Part shown: positions 32,778 through 39,956 of the stretch, in pieces
How positions within the stretch are numbered: position 1 is the stretch's first letter
Layout of the letters: each line of letters opens with the position of its first letter
DNA from: Thermoanaerobaculia bacterium
Lineage (GTDB): Bacteria > Acidobacteriota > Thermoanaerobaculia > Gp7-AA8
Assembly: GCA_017883235.1 (NCBI GenBank)
Contig: JADGNY010000028.1
Span: 1-56,422 of the forward strand
Reading direction: 5' to 3'
Length of the DNA stretch: 56,422 nucleotides
Notes under the pieces: generated by a model
Told to the model about the DNA's origin: nothing
The model's database searches: none
The model's input: the letters and a program-made list of their open reading frames with translations, nothing else
Program-made: the position numbers and the translations under genes

Positions 32778-34108
32778 CCGATTGGCTCAGCGCCACAGCA
32801 ATGATCCTCTCCGGCGGCATCGTCGGATTCATGTTCTGGTACGGGATGAAGAAACGCGCGGCCAAGCCCGACATGGAACGCCTCGATCTCGAAGCGAAGC
32901 GCGACGTGCTGCTGCAGCAGTTGCGCGAGCTGAAAGAGACAAGCGGCAGCGTCGACGAACAACGCCGGCTCGAACGCGCAACGGCGGACGTGCTGCGCAA
33001 GCTGGACCAGCACAAGCCGGCAAAATCGACAGGCGGCAAACGCGGACCGGCCACTCCTGTCGTTGACAGTCAGCCTTCCCCCGTAGTCAACGTCGCCGCC
33101 CACGCGCGTGCCGCGTCGATTCGCGGCTTCCTCTGGGGCGTGGCCTCGGTCGCCGTCATCGGCGGCATCGCCTGGTTTGTCACGAAGAACGCCACGCCGA
33201 AGACCGAGGGAACGACCGGCGGTGCGCCGATGACATCGGCGCCGCAGTCATCACCCCAGCAGGCCGACGCTGTCCTCCAGCAGATCCAGGCAGCCGTTGC
33301 CAAGTCGCCCGATGACCTGAGGCTGCGCAATCAACTGGCCAAGGCCTACCTCGAGCGCGAGAACCTGATGGGCGTCTTCGAGCAGACGCAGTACATCCTC
33401 AAGCGCAATCCCGATGATGCCCAGGCCCTGACCTACCAGGCGCTGGTGCGCATGTCGATGGGACAACGCGACAGCGCGGAAGAGATGCTGCGGCGCGCCA
33501 TCAAGTCCGACCCGCAGCTCACCGACGCCTACCTCGCCCTGGCCTGGGACGACGTGCTGCGCGGCAAGATCACCGAAGCCGAGGGATTGATTGCCGATGC
33601 CTCCCGCCGCCATCCTGACCAGCAGCCACGTCTCGAAGAAGTGCTGGCCAAGATGAAGGAACAGGCGAAGAATCCTCCGCCCGCGGTAGTCCCCCCGAAT
33701 CATCCGGCACTCCCCAATCCTGGCTCTGAACCCGCCGCTTCCGCCGCATTTTCCGCCGCATCTCCCGCCGCCGCCGCACCGGTCAGCGGCCCGGCCGTCC
33801 ACCTGACGCTAACGCTCGCCGGCGCCAAGCCGTCGCCGAACGCGGTGCTTTTCATCATCGCCCGCGCCTCCGGCGAAACCGCCGGCCCGCCGGCGGCCGT
33901 CAAACGCATCGGCAACCCAACCTTCCCACTCGAGCTCGACCTCAGCGCCGCCGATTCGATGATGGGCCAGCCACTCCCCCCCTCGATCACCATCGAAGCC
34001 CGCCTCGACTCGGACGGCGACGCGATGACGAAGAACGCGTCCGACCCGCATGCATCGCAGTCCGGGGTGGCGACGAATGGGGCGAAGGTGGCGTTGGTGT
34101 TGAAGTAG
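32774..34108 (+). CDS. ccmI: CcmI-like TPR apocytochrome chaperone (444 aa)
   Basis: CcmI holds apocytochromes for the CcmFH ligase. The N-terminus has a membrane helix (ATAMILSGGIVGFMFWYGM) and a coiled segment, then a second helix (GFLWGVASVAVIGGIAWFV) near 115-133. TPR units follow (LRLRNQLAKAYLERENL, AQALTYQALVRMSMGQRD, TDAYLALAWDDVLRGK). After a Pro/Ala-rich linker, the last about 105 residues form the CcmH/CcmI C-terminal domain (VLFIIARASGETAGPPAAVKRI). It is the last ccm gene and starts within the ccmH stop. Confidence 0.85.
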   Translation: MTDWLSATAMILSGGIVGFMFWYGMKKRAAKPDMERLDLEAKRDVLLQQLRELKETSGSVDEQRRLERATADVLRKLDQHKPAKSTGGKRGPATPVVDSQPSPVVNVAAHARAASIRGFLWGVASVAVIGGIAWFVTKNATPKTEGTTGGAPMTSAPQSSPQQADAVLQQIQAAVAKSPDDLRLRNQLAKAYLERENLMGVFEQTQYILKRNPDDAQALTYQALVRMSMGQRDSAEEMLRRAIKSDPQLTDAYLALAWDDVLRGKITEAEGLIADASRRHPDQQPRLEEVLAKMKEQAKNPPPAVVPPNHPALPNPGSEPAASAAFSAASPAAAAPVSGPAVHLTLTLAGAKPSPNAVLFIIARASGETAGPPAAVKRIGNPTFPLELDLSAADSMMGQPLPPSITIEARLDSDGDAMTKNASDPHASQSGVATNGAKVALVLK

Positions 34109-34121
34109 GGGACAAACGGCA

Positions 34122-34277
34122 ATGACCAAGGTTGAATCGATCGAACGCGAGGTCATTGAGCGGGATTGGCAGGCGTGGGATCGGGAGCTCGAACCGGACG
34201 TGTCCGCGGGGCGTCTCGACAGGTTTGCGGATGAAACTCTCGCTGAAGTCGAGCGCGACGAAACCACGGAACTTTGA
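34122..34277 (+). CDS. Short antitoxin-like protein, probably shortened (51 aa)
   Basis: The ATG at 34122 lies 13 bp after ccmI and opens a 52-codon frame. The start (KVESIEREV) and the end (DWQAWDRELEPDVSAGRLDRFADETLAEV...TEL) closely resemble a family of small antitoxin-like proteins, recalled as IExAVxxLPPEELAKFRxWF followed by WDrqIEaDvaaGKLdaLAdeAL. The central helix expected between these parts is missing, which would be an in-frame loss of roughly 15-20 residues. No RelE/ParE-like toxin gene follows; a palindrome starts 12 bp downstream. It is probably an orphan or decayed antitoxin. Confidence 0.5.
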   Translation: MTKVESIEREVIERDWQAWDRELEPDVSAGRLDRFADETLAEVERDETTEL

Positions 34278-34288
34278 GTGACCCACGT

Positions 34289-34464
34289 AGAGCGGGCGTC
34301 TCGCCTGCTCCCGACGGGCGTCTCGCCCGGCGGTGGTTTCCGTGACTACCTCACGATCTGGTAACTGCACCCTCAACCTGGCGAGTTCTCTGCACACCTG
34401 CTCATTTCACAGAAACCACCGCCGGGCGTGACGCCCGTCGGGAGCAGGCACGGATGCCCGCTCT
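34289..34464. repeat. Long imperfect palindrome, ~57-bp arms
   Basis: Arms 34289-34345 and 34407-34464 are inverted copies with a few differences, built on AGAGCGGGC, CCTGCTCCCGACGGGCGTC and CGCCCGGCGGTGGTTTC. The 61-bp centre is unrelated sequence. It lies between the antitoxin-like ORF and the TPP riboswitch. The style (GGGCGTCTCGCC blocks) is like the 7777 palindrome, although the sequences differ. It may end ccm transcription, but there is no U tract. Confidence 0.8.
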
Positions 34465-34524
34465 CCGAAAACCGTCGCGATCGTCCGCTCCAGATCCAGC
34501 AACCCACCACCCAACGTAGTACGA

Positions 34525-34622
34525 TCCCCCCATCGCCTAGGGGTGGCCGCGAAAAACGGCCTGAGATCACACCCTGGAACCTGAACCGGTTAGGACCGGC
34601 GTAGGCAAAGGCGGATGGGGCG
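34525..34622 (+). promoter_or_regulatory. TPP riboswitch (THI element)
   Basis: The conserved TPP-sensing core is clear: GGGGTGGCC near 34540, GGCCTGAGATCACACCC at about 34558-34573, GGAACCTGAACCGG at about 34576-34589, and ACCGGCGTAGGCAAAGG at about 34595-34611. P1 is formed by CCCCATCGCC (about 34527-34536) with GGCGGATGGGG (34610-34620). The 3' strand of P1 contains the GGGG that would serve as ribosome binding site for the ATG at 34627, so TPP binding should hide it and repress translation. It controls the receptor/transporter/kinase genes downstream. Confidence 0.93.
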
Positions 34623-34626
34623 ATCG

Positions 34627-36870
34627 ATGAGAGCTGTCCGTATTCTTTCCTTTCTTCTTTTTCTTCCTGTTCTTGTCTCGGCCGCGACGCTTCGCGGCGT
34701 CGTGCACGCGGTCGATGGAGCGCCGGTCAACGGTGCATTGGTCGAAGCGGCCGGGCAACGTGCGGTCACGGATACCGAGGGCCGCTTCGCCATCGACGTT
34801 CCGTCCGGCAGCTACACCGTCGTCGTGACGCGAAACGGGTTTCAGGCCGTCGCGCAACAGGCGGCGGCGGATACCGACATCGTCGTCACCTTGCGGCCGG
34901 GGCTCGCCGAGAATATCGTCGTCAGCGGGATTCGGGCCGAGGAGAAGACGCCGGTGACGAAGAGCGACGTCGATCGGTCGACGATCGAGCGCGACTACTA
35001 CGGGCAGGACATCCCGCTCCTGCTTCGCGACACACCGTCGATCGATACGTACGCCGAGGCGGGGGTGGGAGGGTCGGGATACTCGTACATCACCTTGCGG
35101 GGGATCAGCCCGACGCGGTTGAACTTCACCCTGGACGGTGTTCCGCTCGCGGACTCCGAGGACATGGGGACGTACTTCGCCGACTTCCCGGACCTTGCCC
35201 GATCGCTGCAATCGATCCAGGTGCAGCGCGGTGTCGGAACATCGACGGTCGGTTCGCCGTCGTTCGGAGGATCGATCAACCTCGAATCGATTGCGCTGTC
35301 ACCGACGGAGTCGACCAGCGCCGAAATCGGGTTCGGGTCGTTCGGCAGCAAGAACGCCACTGTCGGCTACCAGTCGGGCGCCTTGCCGGGCGGATACTCG
35401 TTCTACACGCGCCTTTCCGGCGATCAATCGAACGGATTCCGCGAATCGTCCGGCTATCGCGCGCGCAACCTCTTCGTCAGCGCCGCCAAGCAGAACGAAG
35501 ACTCGCAACTGCGCCTGACCGGCTTCACGGCCCACGAGTGGACGCAGCAGTCGTTCCTCGCCGAAGATACCGACACGCTCGCGCACGACCTGCGCGCGAA
35601 TCCGTTCGGGCCGCAGGATCGCGACAGCTTCGGCTACGACCTGGCGCAACTGCAATACCTGCGCGCGCTTTCCCCGCGGACGAACATGACCGCTTCGGTG
35701 TTCTACCAGCGCGGATACGGCTGGTATCGACTCTCCGGCGATCAGTACGGACTCGACGGACTTCTGATCGGCAGCATGGTCACGCTGAGCACGACGCACG
35801 GCCCGTGGACGGCCAACTACGGCCTGCACGTGAACGAGTTCCGGCGCGAGCACACGCTCGACGATGCCGCCGGCACGCGCCAGTACTACAACTACGGCAC
35901 GAAGGGGGAAGCGAACGCCTTCGCCAAACTGAGCTACGACGAGGCGCGCTGGCATCTCTACTCGGATCTGCAGTTGCGGACGACCAACTTTCACTACCAC
36001 GGCGACGTTGCCATCGCCCCAATCCGCTGGACGTTCTTCAATCCCAAGCTTGGCGCGCGCTACGACCTTTCGGCTGCCAGCAGCGTCTACGCCTCCGCGG
36101 GAATGTCGACGCGCGAGCCGACGCGCAACGATCTGTTTCAGGGTGAAGACAATGCCACCTTCGCGCACGACCTGCACTCCGTTCACCCCGAGCGGCTCGT
36201 CGATCTCGAAGCCGGCTGGAACGCGCGCGGACGCACGGCGACATTCGGCGCGAACGTCTACGCGATGAACTTCCACAACGAGATCGCCTCCACCGGCGAG
36301 CTCTCTCCGATCGGGCTGCTGCTGCGCCGGAACGTCGACCGCAGCTACCGCCGCGGGCTCGAGCTGGAGTACACGTGGCAGGCGATACCACGGCTGAAAC
36401 TGCGCGGCAACGCCACTCTGAGCCGCAACCGCATCCATACCTGGACGCAGTTCTACGACGTCTACGATGCCGCCGGGAACATCGTCGGCAGCCAGCCGAT
36501 CACGTTTCACGACGTGAATCCCATCCTCACTCCGTCGATGATCGTGAATCAGTCCATCGAGTACGCAACATCGTCCTCGATGACATTCGGCCTGACGGGC
36601 CGGCACGTGGGACGCTCGTATCTCGACAACACGAACAACGGCGCGTTCATCGCACCGGCGTTTACGACCCTCGAAGCGAATGCCGCCATCGCTGTTTCAC
36701 ACGGCGTCCGTTTTCGCGTGCAGGTCAACAACCTCACGAACAACAAGCGCATCTTCCCGAGCGGCTACAGCTATCTCTTTCTCACGCCGGCCAGGACCAT
36801 CGATGGGATCTCGTACTACTACCCGCAGGCCACGCGAAATGCTGCGATCATGATCAACTTCAAACGGTGA
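34627..36870 (+). CDS. TonB-dependent receptor, probable thiamine uptake (747 aa)
   Basis: The ATG at 34627 follows GGGG of the riboswitch P1 strand at good spacing; an in-frame ATG at 34615 lies inside the P1 stem. The order is signal peptide (residues 1-19), a carboxypeptidase-regulatory-like beta domain (about 20-95: LRGVVHAVDGAPVNGALVEA), plug domain (PLLLRDTPSIDTY, YITLRGISPTRLNFTLDGVPL, VQRGVGTSTVGSPSFGGSINL) and a 22-strand-type barrel to AAIMINFKR. These outer-membrane proteins import scarce ligands with TonB energy. The TPP riboswitch and the PnuC-type gene point to thiamine or a derivative. Confidence 0.9.
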   Translation: MRAVRILSFLLFLPVLVSAATLRGVVHAVDGAPVNGALVEAAGQRAVTDTEGRFAIDVPSGSYTVVVTRNGFQAVAQQAAADTDIVVTLRPGLAENIVVSGIRAEEKTPVTKSDVDRSTIERDYYGQDIPLLLRDTPSIDTYAEAGVGGSGYSYITLRGISPTRLNFTLDGVPLADSEDMGTYFADFPDLARSLQSIQVQRGVGTSTVGSPSFGGSINLESIALSPTESTSAEIGFGSFGSKNATVGYQSGALPGGYSFYTRLSGDQSNGFRESSGYRARNLFVSAAKQNEDSQLRLTGFTAHEWTQQSFLAEDTDTLAHDLRANPFGPQDRDSFGYDLAQLQYLRALSPRTNMTASVFYQRGYGWYRLSGDQYGLDGLLIGSMVTLSTTHGPWTANYGLHVNEFRREHTLDDAAGTRQYYNYGTKGEANAFAKLSYDEARWHLYSDLQLRTTNFHYHGDVAIAPIRWTFFNPKLGARYDLSAASSVYASAGMSTREPTRNDLFQGEDNATFAHDLHSVHPERLVDLEAGWNARGRTATFGANVYAMNFHNEIASTGELSPIGLLLRRNVDRSYRRGLELEYTWQAIPRLKLRGNATLSRNRIHTWTQFYDVYDAAGNIVGSQPITFHDVNPILTPSMIVNQSIEYATSSSMTFGLTGRHVGRSYLDNTNNGAFIAPAFTTLEANAAIAVSHGVRFRVQVNNLTNNKRIFPSGYSYLFLTPARTIDGISYYYPQATRNAAIMINFKR

Positions 36871-37442
36871 CGATACCAACCCCACTCGAAATCGCCGCGG
36901 CTCTCTTCATCCTCGTCAACGTCTGGCTGGCGACGAAGGAGAACATCTGGACGTGGCCGACCGGCATCGTCGGTGTGGTGCTTTACGCCGTCGTCAACTA
37001 CAAAGCGGGGCTGTACGCCAATGCCGGTCTTCAGGTCGTCTACTTCGTTCTCTCGATCATGGGATGGTACGAGTGGCTGCACGGGGGCGTGAACAAGACC
37101 GAGTTGCACGTACGTCGCACGACTCCACATCAGTGGCTCGGCTGCTCTATCGCATCAATCGTGCTGTGGGTAGCGTTGCTGGCGCTCCTTCGCTGGACGC
37201 ACAACGCCCAGCAGCCCATTCTCGATGCCGGCACCACGGCGCTCAGCCTTGTCGGGCAGTGGATGATGAACGAGAAGCTGATCGAGAACTGGTGGTTCTG
37301 GCTCGTCGTCGACATCGCCTACGTCCCGATCTATCTCAAATCGGGCAACTGGCTGACGGCGGTTCTCTACGCGGCCTTCTGCGCCCTCTGCATCAAAGGT
37401 CTCATCGAATGGAAGCGATCGATGCAACTCACGTCTGCTTGA
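36867..37442 (+). CDS. pnuT: PnuC-family inner-membrane transporter, probable PnuT (191 aa)
   Basis: The start is GTG at 36867 overlapping the receptor stop (GTGA). PnuC-family features are visible: NVWLATKENIWTWPTGIVGVVLYAV near residue 16, the YEWLHGG region near 70, and the TM-rich NWWFWLVVDIAYVPIYLK and NWLTAVLYAAFCALCIKGLIEW at the C-terminus (WxxW-type substrate pocket). PnuC carries nicotinamide riboside and PnuT carries thiamine by facilitated diffusion, with trapping by phosphorylation. The TPP riboswitch at the head of the operon makes thiamine the likely substrate. The next gene would provide the trapping kinase. Confidence 0.85.
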   Translation: MTIPTPLEIAAALFILVNVWLATKENIWTWPTGIVGVVLYAVVNYKAGLYANAGLQVVYFVLSIMGWYEWLHGGVNKTELHVRRTTPHQWLGCSIASIVLWVALLALLRWTHNAQQPILDAGTTALSLVGQWMMNEKLIENWWFWLVVDIAYVPIYLKSGNWLTAVLYAAFCALCIKGLIEWKRSMQLTSA

Positions 37443-37954
37443 TCGGTCCGGAGTGCACCGGCAAGACCACGCTGGCCGAACGGCTCGCCGACCACTTCGG
37501 CGTCGCGTGGGTCGCGGAGTTCGCGCGCGAGTACGCGCTGCGTGTTGGCCGCTTGTTGACGGTCGATGACGTCGAACCGATCGCCCGCGGACAGATGGCC
37601 CTCGAGGATGCCGCGCCACAACCGACAACCCCTTCTCTAACCATCCTCGACACAGACCTCACCAGCACCGTCGTCTACGCCACGCATTACTACGGCACCT
37701 GTCCGGAATGGATCGAAACCGCGGCCAGAGCGCGCAAGGCCGATCTCTATCTCCTGACCGATGTCGACGTGCCATGGACGATTGACGACGTCCGCGACTC
37801 CGCGGCTCCGCGCGAGACCCTGCACCGCGTGTTTGCCACGACGCTGGCAACCTACGGCGCAGACTTCGTCGCCATCCGCGGTGATCGGGAAACGCGATTC
37901 GCCGCGGCCCTTGCGGCGATCGCCGCCCGATTCCACGTTCAACGGGGCTATTGA
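37409..37954 (+). CDS. NadR-like P-loop kinase, candidate thiamine kinase (181 aa)
   Basis: The ATG at 37409 lies inside the end of pnuT (34-base overlap). Residues 13-20 (GPECTGKT) form a Walker A loop with the GPESTGKT-like form seen in NadR ribosylnicotinamide kinase domains. EFAREYALRVGR near 43 and LTILDTDLTSTVVYATHYYG near 75 match the NadR kinase pattern; LYLLTDVDVPW near 110 and a DVRDS lid region follow. There is no nucleotidyltransferase or HTH domain of full NadR. Position after a TPP-riboswitch-controlled thiamine-type transporter suggests thiamine, not nicotinamide riboside, as substrate. This is inference from context. Confidence 0.78.
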   Translation: MEAIDATHVCLIGPECTGKTTLAERLADHFGVAWVAEFAREYALRVGRLLTVDDVEPIARGQMALEDAAPQPTTPSLTILDTDLTSTVVYATHYYGTCPEWIETAARARKADLYLLTDVDVPWTIDDVRDSAAPRETLHRVFATTLATYGADFVAIRGDRETRFAAALAAIAARFHVQRGY

Positions 37955-37990
37955 TGTTTAGATTGAACCGTTCGGATTTCGAACAGGCAG

Positions 37991-38210
37991 TCCTGATTCC
38001 GGACAAAAGATCAGGATTTCGGATAAAAGATCAGGATTCCGTACGAAAATTCAAGATTCCGTACGAAAGATCACGATTTCGGATGAAAGATCAGGATTCC
38101 GTACGAAAGATCACGATTCCGGACAAAAGATCACGATTCCGGACAAAAGATCACGATTCCGGACAAAAGATCAGGATTCCACGTTTGAGGTCGCGGATTC
38201 GGATCGGATG
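37991..38210. repeat. Tandem array of 20-bp repeats (about ten copies)
   Basis: Units of exactly 20 bp recur at 37991, 38011, 38031, 38051, 38071, 38091, 38111, 38131, 38151 and 38171, with a decayed unit near 38191. The consensus is TCA[C/G]GATTCCGGACAAAAGA, and variants have GTACGA or GGATGA in place of GGACAA. The array starts 36 bp after the kinase stop. An ATG at 37954 overlaps that stop (TGATG), and its frame stays open through all units to 38220, giving a basic 88-residue peptide. The period is not a multiple of three, so each unit is read in a different frame in turn. Coding is possible but unsupported. Confidence 0.88.
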
Positions 38211-38237
38211 TCGCGAATGAGCCATCCTCGAGGGGTC

Positions 38238-38333
38238 TGAGGAGGGGCCAAGCCTTCGATTTTGCATGAGGAGGGGCCAAGCCTTCGATTTTGGGAATGA
38301 CGTCGCATGGCGAGGGGTCGGACCTTCGTTTTT
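38238..38333. repeat. REP-like repeats left of the RAYT gene
   Basis: Two near-perfect direct copies of a 26-bp word containing GGGGCCAAGCCTTCGATTTT lie at 38238-38263 and 38267-38292. A degenerate third copy (GAGGGGTCGGACCTTCG) lies at about 38305-38333. The inverse complement, AAAATCGAAGGCTTGG, occurs on the other side of the transposase gene at 39681-39740. No gene was recognised between 38211 and 38541. Confidence 0.75.
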
Positions 38334-38541
38334 CGTGTTGATGTGCTCCATTTCGAGTCAGCAAGGGCGAACAACGCGACGAAGGGCGATGGTCTAGACC
38401 CGTATCGGTAGCAAAACTTCGGATGAACGCTCGCTCGTGAACGGGAAGGTTGTAGCGACACCAGTCTCGAATAACAGCTCCGCTGGTTGACGTGCCTTTC
38501 CGCGCGCCGGTGGGGCTTTCAACCTCGATAGGGGATGAAGA

Positions 38542-39501
38542 TCAGGCTCGCAACACTGCCAGTGACCCGTCGAGCCAGGCCAGCAAGATCTTGTTCTTTC
38601 CGAACTCACGGTCGCATCGTTTGATGAGATTCGAAATGTGGCCTTCGCTTCGAAGCCGGAGGGACGCTGCGATCGAACGGAGTGTGATCAAACCCTCATG
38701 CCATCCGAGCCATGCGGTCAGGCGGCGCAGGATCCCGCCGCGCGTCGCTCGGATCGAGTCTGCGGTTTCTCCCGCGGCTTTCGCGACGGCGTCGAGGATC
38801 GTATGCATCTTCGGCCGTCCCACCGCCCGCTGCGCCCGGGGATGATCCGTCGAACGCGGCGTCGATTCGACGAGCTTCCGTGCCGCCTTGATCCATTCCT
38901 CGGTTCCGAGATAGAGCTGATTCTCCAGCTTGTCCCACAGCCGATCCTCACAGCCGATTTTCGCCAGAACGAACTCTCGATACGCTGCCTGCGCCGGCTG
39001 CTTTTCACCACCGAACAGAGGACGGACCGAATCGAGGTCGAGCCACTCAGGCGCGCTCTCCAGTCCAGCCGTCGCGCGGTAACTCGACCACCGGTAATCC
39101 TCGGGCCTCTCGACCATCTTCGCGCGGACCGGGTTGAGAACGACGTATCGCAGAACCTCGGCGAAGTACGCCTCGCGATCGATGAGGAAGGCTTTGAATC
39201 GCCCCTCAAACAGATGGCCGCGTCGTTTGTGGACCCGGTTGAACCAGCCGGCATAGACGCTGTTGAGCCAGTGCATCCCGCGAGAGAGATTCGGCTTGTG
39301 CGTCTGAACGACGAGATGGTAATGATTCGTCATGAGGACCCAGGCGGTGACGGACCATCCAAATCGCCGCGCAGCAGCGCCGAGGAAGGTGAGGAAGGCC
39401 TTGCGATCCCGATCGGAGCGGAAGATGTTCCTTCGCTCGTTGCCGCGCGATGTCAGGTGGTAGAGAGCGTCTTCGAATTCGATTCGTAACGGTCGTGCCA
39501 T
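38542..39501 (-). CDS. REP-associated tyrosine transposase, RAYT (319 aa)
   Basis: This is a Y1-type HUH single-strand DNA transposase. MARPLRIEFEDALYHLTSRGNERRNIF is the usual start of the family. The metal-binding HxH is His60-Tyr61-His62 in LMTNHYHLVV, and the catalytic tyrosine is Tyr119 in LRYVVLNPVRA. The C-terminal part (about 200-319) includes a helical region with GHISNLIKRCDREFG, resembling a DnaA-like DNA-binding helix set. RAYTs act on REP palindromes. REP-like repeats lie on both sides in opposite orientations, and related motifs are found in cheR. A longer frame upstream of 39501 is not used. Confidence 0.85.
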   Translation of the reverse strand: MARPLRIEFEDALYHLTSRGNERRNIFRSDRDRKAFLTFLGAAARRFGWSVTAWVLMTNHYHLVVQTHKPNLSRGMHWLNSVYAGWFNRVHKRRGHLFEGRFKAFLIDREAYFAEVLRYVVLNPVRAKMVERPEDYRWSSYRATAGLESAPEWLDLDSVRPLFGGEKQPAQAAYREFVLAKIGCEDRLWDKLENQLYLGTEEWIKAARKLVESTPRSTDHPRAQRAVGRPKMHTILDAVAKAAGETADSIRATRGGILRRLTAWLGWHEGLITLRSIAASLRLRSEGHISNLIKRCDREFGKNKILLAWLDGSLAVLRA

Positions 39502-39632
39502 AACGCAACCGAGGATCCCTCGGGTTACAGCAATCGCCGAGGAATCCGCAACGAGTAGAGAAAAACGGCTGGAAAACTCCTCGGAATGGAAAATCGCTCT
39601 ACCGGGTGTAGAACGTCTTCCCACAAACAACG

Positions 39633-39740
39633 AGAATCGAAGGCCTGTCGCGTGGGGGTGGAGCGGCGCCGCCCCAGTTGAAAATCGAAGGCCTGGCACC
39701 TCGGAGGTCCAAAATCGAAGGCTTGGCACCTCGGAGGTCC
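39633..39740. repeat. REP-like repeats right of the RAYT gene
   Basis: Two direct 30-bp copies lie at 39681-39710 and 39711-39740, each AAAATCGAAGGC[C/T]TGG followed by CACCTCGGAGGTCC. A shorter copy (GAATCGAAGGCCTG) begins at about 39634. They are the inverse complement of the repeats at 38238-38292, so the transposase gene is bracketed by inverted REP-like clusters. CCTCGGAGG within each unit is itself a small palindrome. Confidence 0.78.
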
Positions 39741-39770
39741 GGAGCTCCAGGCTGAACCCTTGTCCTACGA

Positions 39771-39953
39771 TCAAAGCTGATTCGCGACCCACAGCAATGC
39801 CATGCCAGCAAAAAGAAAGCTGGTTCCGATCAGCCACAGACGCCGCTCGGAGGCTGTATCCCCGTAAGCTAACGTGAAGCCGGATTGAGATGATCTTGGA
39901 AACCGGCTCGCAATAGGCGGATGCTGGACTCGATCAGAATTCGCCGATCCCAA
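39771..39953 (-). CDS. Possible small membrane protein after cheB (60 aa)
   Basis: A TTG at 39953 is preceded by GGGGAGG (inside the last cheB codons) at good spacing, three bases after the cheB stop. The frame codes for a 60-residue protein with one C-terminal membrane helix (LWLIGTSFLFAGMALLWVA). No family was recognised. The nearby REP-like repeats and the lack of a known product keep confidence low. Confidence 0.3.
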   Translation of the reverse strand: MGSANSDRVQHPPIASRFPRSSQSGFTLAYGDTASERRLWLIGTSFLFAGMALLWVANQL

Positions 39954-39956
39954 CCC

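Noticed and set aside
34122-34277. Complete toxin-antitoxin module
   Set aside because: No toxin ORF lies on either side; the next 12 bp lead straight into a palindrome.
37991-38210. CRISPR or protein-coding gene in the 20-bp repeats
   Set aside because: Units are contiguous with no spacers, and the 20-bp period changes frame at every unit; a coding role is kept only as a possibility in the findings.
38638-39489. Plus-strand open frame opposite the RAYT gene
   Set aside because: It is the antisense shadow of a clear transposase with an intact HxH motif and catalytic tyrosine.
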